Source: JAJZQD01 sp021847735 (GTDB lineage: Bacteria; Bacillota; Thermincolia; Thermincolales; UBA2595). From it: DNA of 13,605 nt. The position numbers were made by a program, and so were the translations under genes. Of this stretch, positions 12,721 to 13,605 are shown in pieces. Position 1 is the first letter of the stretch, and each line of letters opens with the position of its first letter. The stretch spans positions 1-13,605 of the forward strand of contig DAHVYW010000108.1 of NCBI GenBank assembly GCA_027324025.1. Direction: 5' to 3'. The notes beneath the pieces were generated by a model. It had not been told where the DNA came from. It worked only from the letters and a program-made list of their open reading frames with translations, and ran no database searches.

Positions 12721-13605
12721 ATGATTTTCAGCCGTAACGAACTGGCGAATTTTGACCGTGGCATGGATAAACAGTGGATTGTGGCCAACGGTTTGGGGGG
12801 TTACGCGTCTTCCACCATCCTGGGGGCCAACACCAGTAAGTACCACGGCTTGCTATTCGCGTCACTGAGGCCTCCGGGAGAACGCACATTGCTGCTGGCG
12901 AAACTGGATGAGGAAATCACCATTGACGAAAAGTCCTATCTGCTGGCAAGCAACCACACGGGAACCGGGGTTTATCCTGGAGGACACCATTACCTGCAAA
13001 GTTTTGAGCTTCGCCCTTACCCCACTTATACTTTTGCTATTGAGGACGTCATAGTGGAGAAGGTCGTTTTCATGGTCCGGAGGGCTAATACCACCATTGT
13101 CCGTTATACGGTTTATACGGGGCACGACAAACCGGTAAAGTTTAAAGTTACCCCTTTTGTCAACTGCAGGCATTATCATCACACCACCCAAAAAAACAGT
13201 TGGCCTTTTAAGCAATCTGTAGAGAAAAACTCTGTCTTGATAGAGGCTTACCCGGGAGCGCCCAAACTGAGCCTGTATTCCGACAAGGCAGAATATCTGC
13301 GGGGGCCGGGATATTGGTTTGAAGGTATGTATTACAGCCAGGAAGACCGGAGGGGCCTTGACCCCTGGGAGGACCATTTTATGCCCGGCCATTTTGAGTT
13401 TGAACTGACCACCGGGCAGTCCGTTGGCATAATAGCTTCCACGGAAGATGAAAAAGAGGTAAACAATCCGCTGCTGGAACAGGTCAGTTCCGAGCGCAGG
13501 CTGGCTAACCTGATAGAGGATGCGGGATTTCATGAGGAATTTGTTAACAGGCTGATTTTGGCGGCAGATACCTTTATTGTAACCCGGCAGTCGACGGGCG
13601 CCCAA
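12721..13605 (+). CDS. Glycogen debranching enzyme (amylo-alpha-1,6-glucosidase), N-terminal part
   Basis: The reading frame stays open from ATG 12721 to the last base, 295 codons, and continues beyond the window. It encodes the N-terminal domain of bacterial/archaeal glycogen debranching enzymes (Pfam GDE_N, GH133-type): WIVANGLGGYASSTILGANT at about 19-38 followed by KYHGLLFASLRPP, then FELRPYPTYTF, the histidine run CRHYHH, and DPWEDHF. The catalytic (alpha/alpha)6 barrel, which removes alpha-1,6-linked branch glucose, lies downstream and cannot be inspected. GGAGG at 12709-12713, seven bases before ATG, fixes the start. The gap to the GH15 gene is 39 bases, so it is in the same operon: one enzyme trims chains and the other opens branch points. 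A long minus-strand frame over the same bases is only a shadow. Confidence 0.93.
   Translation, partial: MIFSRNELANFDRGMDKQWIVANGLGGYASSTILGANTSKYHGLLFASLRPPGERTLLLAKLDEEITIDEKSYLLASNHTGTGVYPGGHHYLQSFELRPYPTYTFAIEDVIVEKVVFMVRRANTTIVRYTVYTGHDKPVKFKVTPFVNCRHYHHTTQKNSWPFKQSVEKNSVLIEAYPGAPKLSLYSDKAEYLRGPGYWFEGMYYSQEDRRGLDPWEDHFMPGHFEFELTTGQSVGIIASTEDEKEVNNPLLEQVSSERRLANLIEDAGFHEEFVNRLILAADTFIVTRQSTGAQ

Noticed and set aside
12862..13605. Minus-strand 247-codon open frame at the window end
   Set aside because: The + strand frame from 12721 has a good RBS and a clear GDE N-terminal domain across the same bases; the minus frame shows no family features.

Overview
The window looks like chromosomal DNA of a Gram-positive, Firmicutes-type bacterium, probably a Peptococcia/Clostridia-like anaerobe. 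This rests on the uvrB-uvrA-uvrC gene order, strong GGAGG-type ribosome binding sites, frequent TTG/GTG starts, rho-independent hairpins and a yvlB/yvlD-like pair. All genes I can support lie on the + strand. Genus-level assignment is inference.

Region 1 (1-1117) is accessory and degraded. It begins inside a broken, AT-rich DNA methyltransferase gene whose reading frame is split and whose SAM-binding motif I is missing. A gene-poor stretch follows with four tandem CCGAC units, a weak attC-like arrangement, an unrecognised short ORF and a long hairpin that resembles a terminator or an insertion-sequence end.

Region 2 (about 1066-7959) is the complete UvrABC nucleotide excision repair set: uvrB (TTG start, after tandem TATAAT boxes), a 157-base structured spacer with short repeats, uvrA, then uvrC overlapping the end of uvrA by 38 bases. 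UvrB and UvrA find and verify the lesion and UvrC makes both incisions, so the cluster is functionally self-contained.

Region 3 (7960-9787) holds a small protein with a YvlB/SHOCT-like N-terminal helix pair behind a leader that can hide its ribosome binding site. One clear terminator and a second terminator-like element follow, then a four-helix YvlD-type membrane protein and a Cof-type HAD phosphatase.

Region 4 (about 9831-13605) is an alpha-glucan operon: a membrane-anchored protein carrying a stand-alone glucodextranase C-terminal (DOMON-like) domain, a GH15 glucoamylase-type enzyme without a signal peptide, and the first 295 residues of a glycogen debranching enzyme that runs off the window. 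Together they suggest breakdown of glycogen or another alpha-glucan, with the membrane protein as the least understood member.

The most unusual items are the stand-alone glucodextranase-C protein in this operon, the structured repeat-bearing spacer inside the uvr cluster, the RBS-hiding leader of the SHOCT-like gene, and the decayed methyltransferase end. I did not find a clearly new defence or mobile system.
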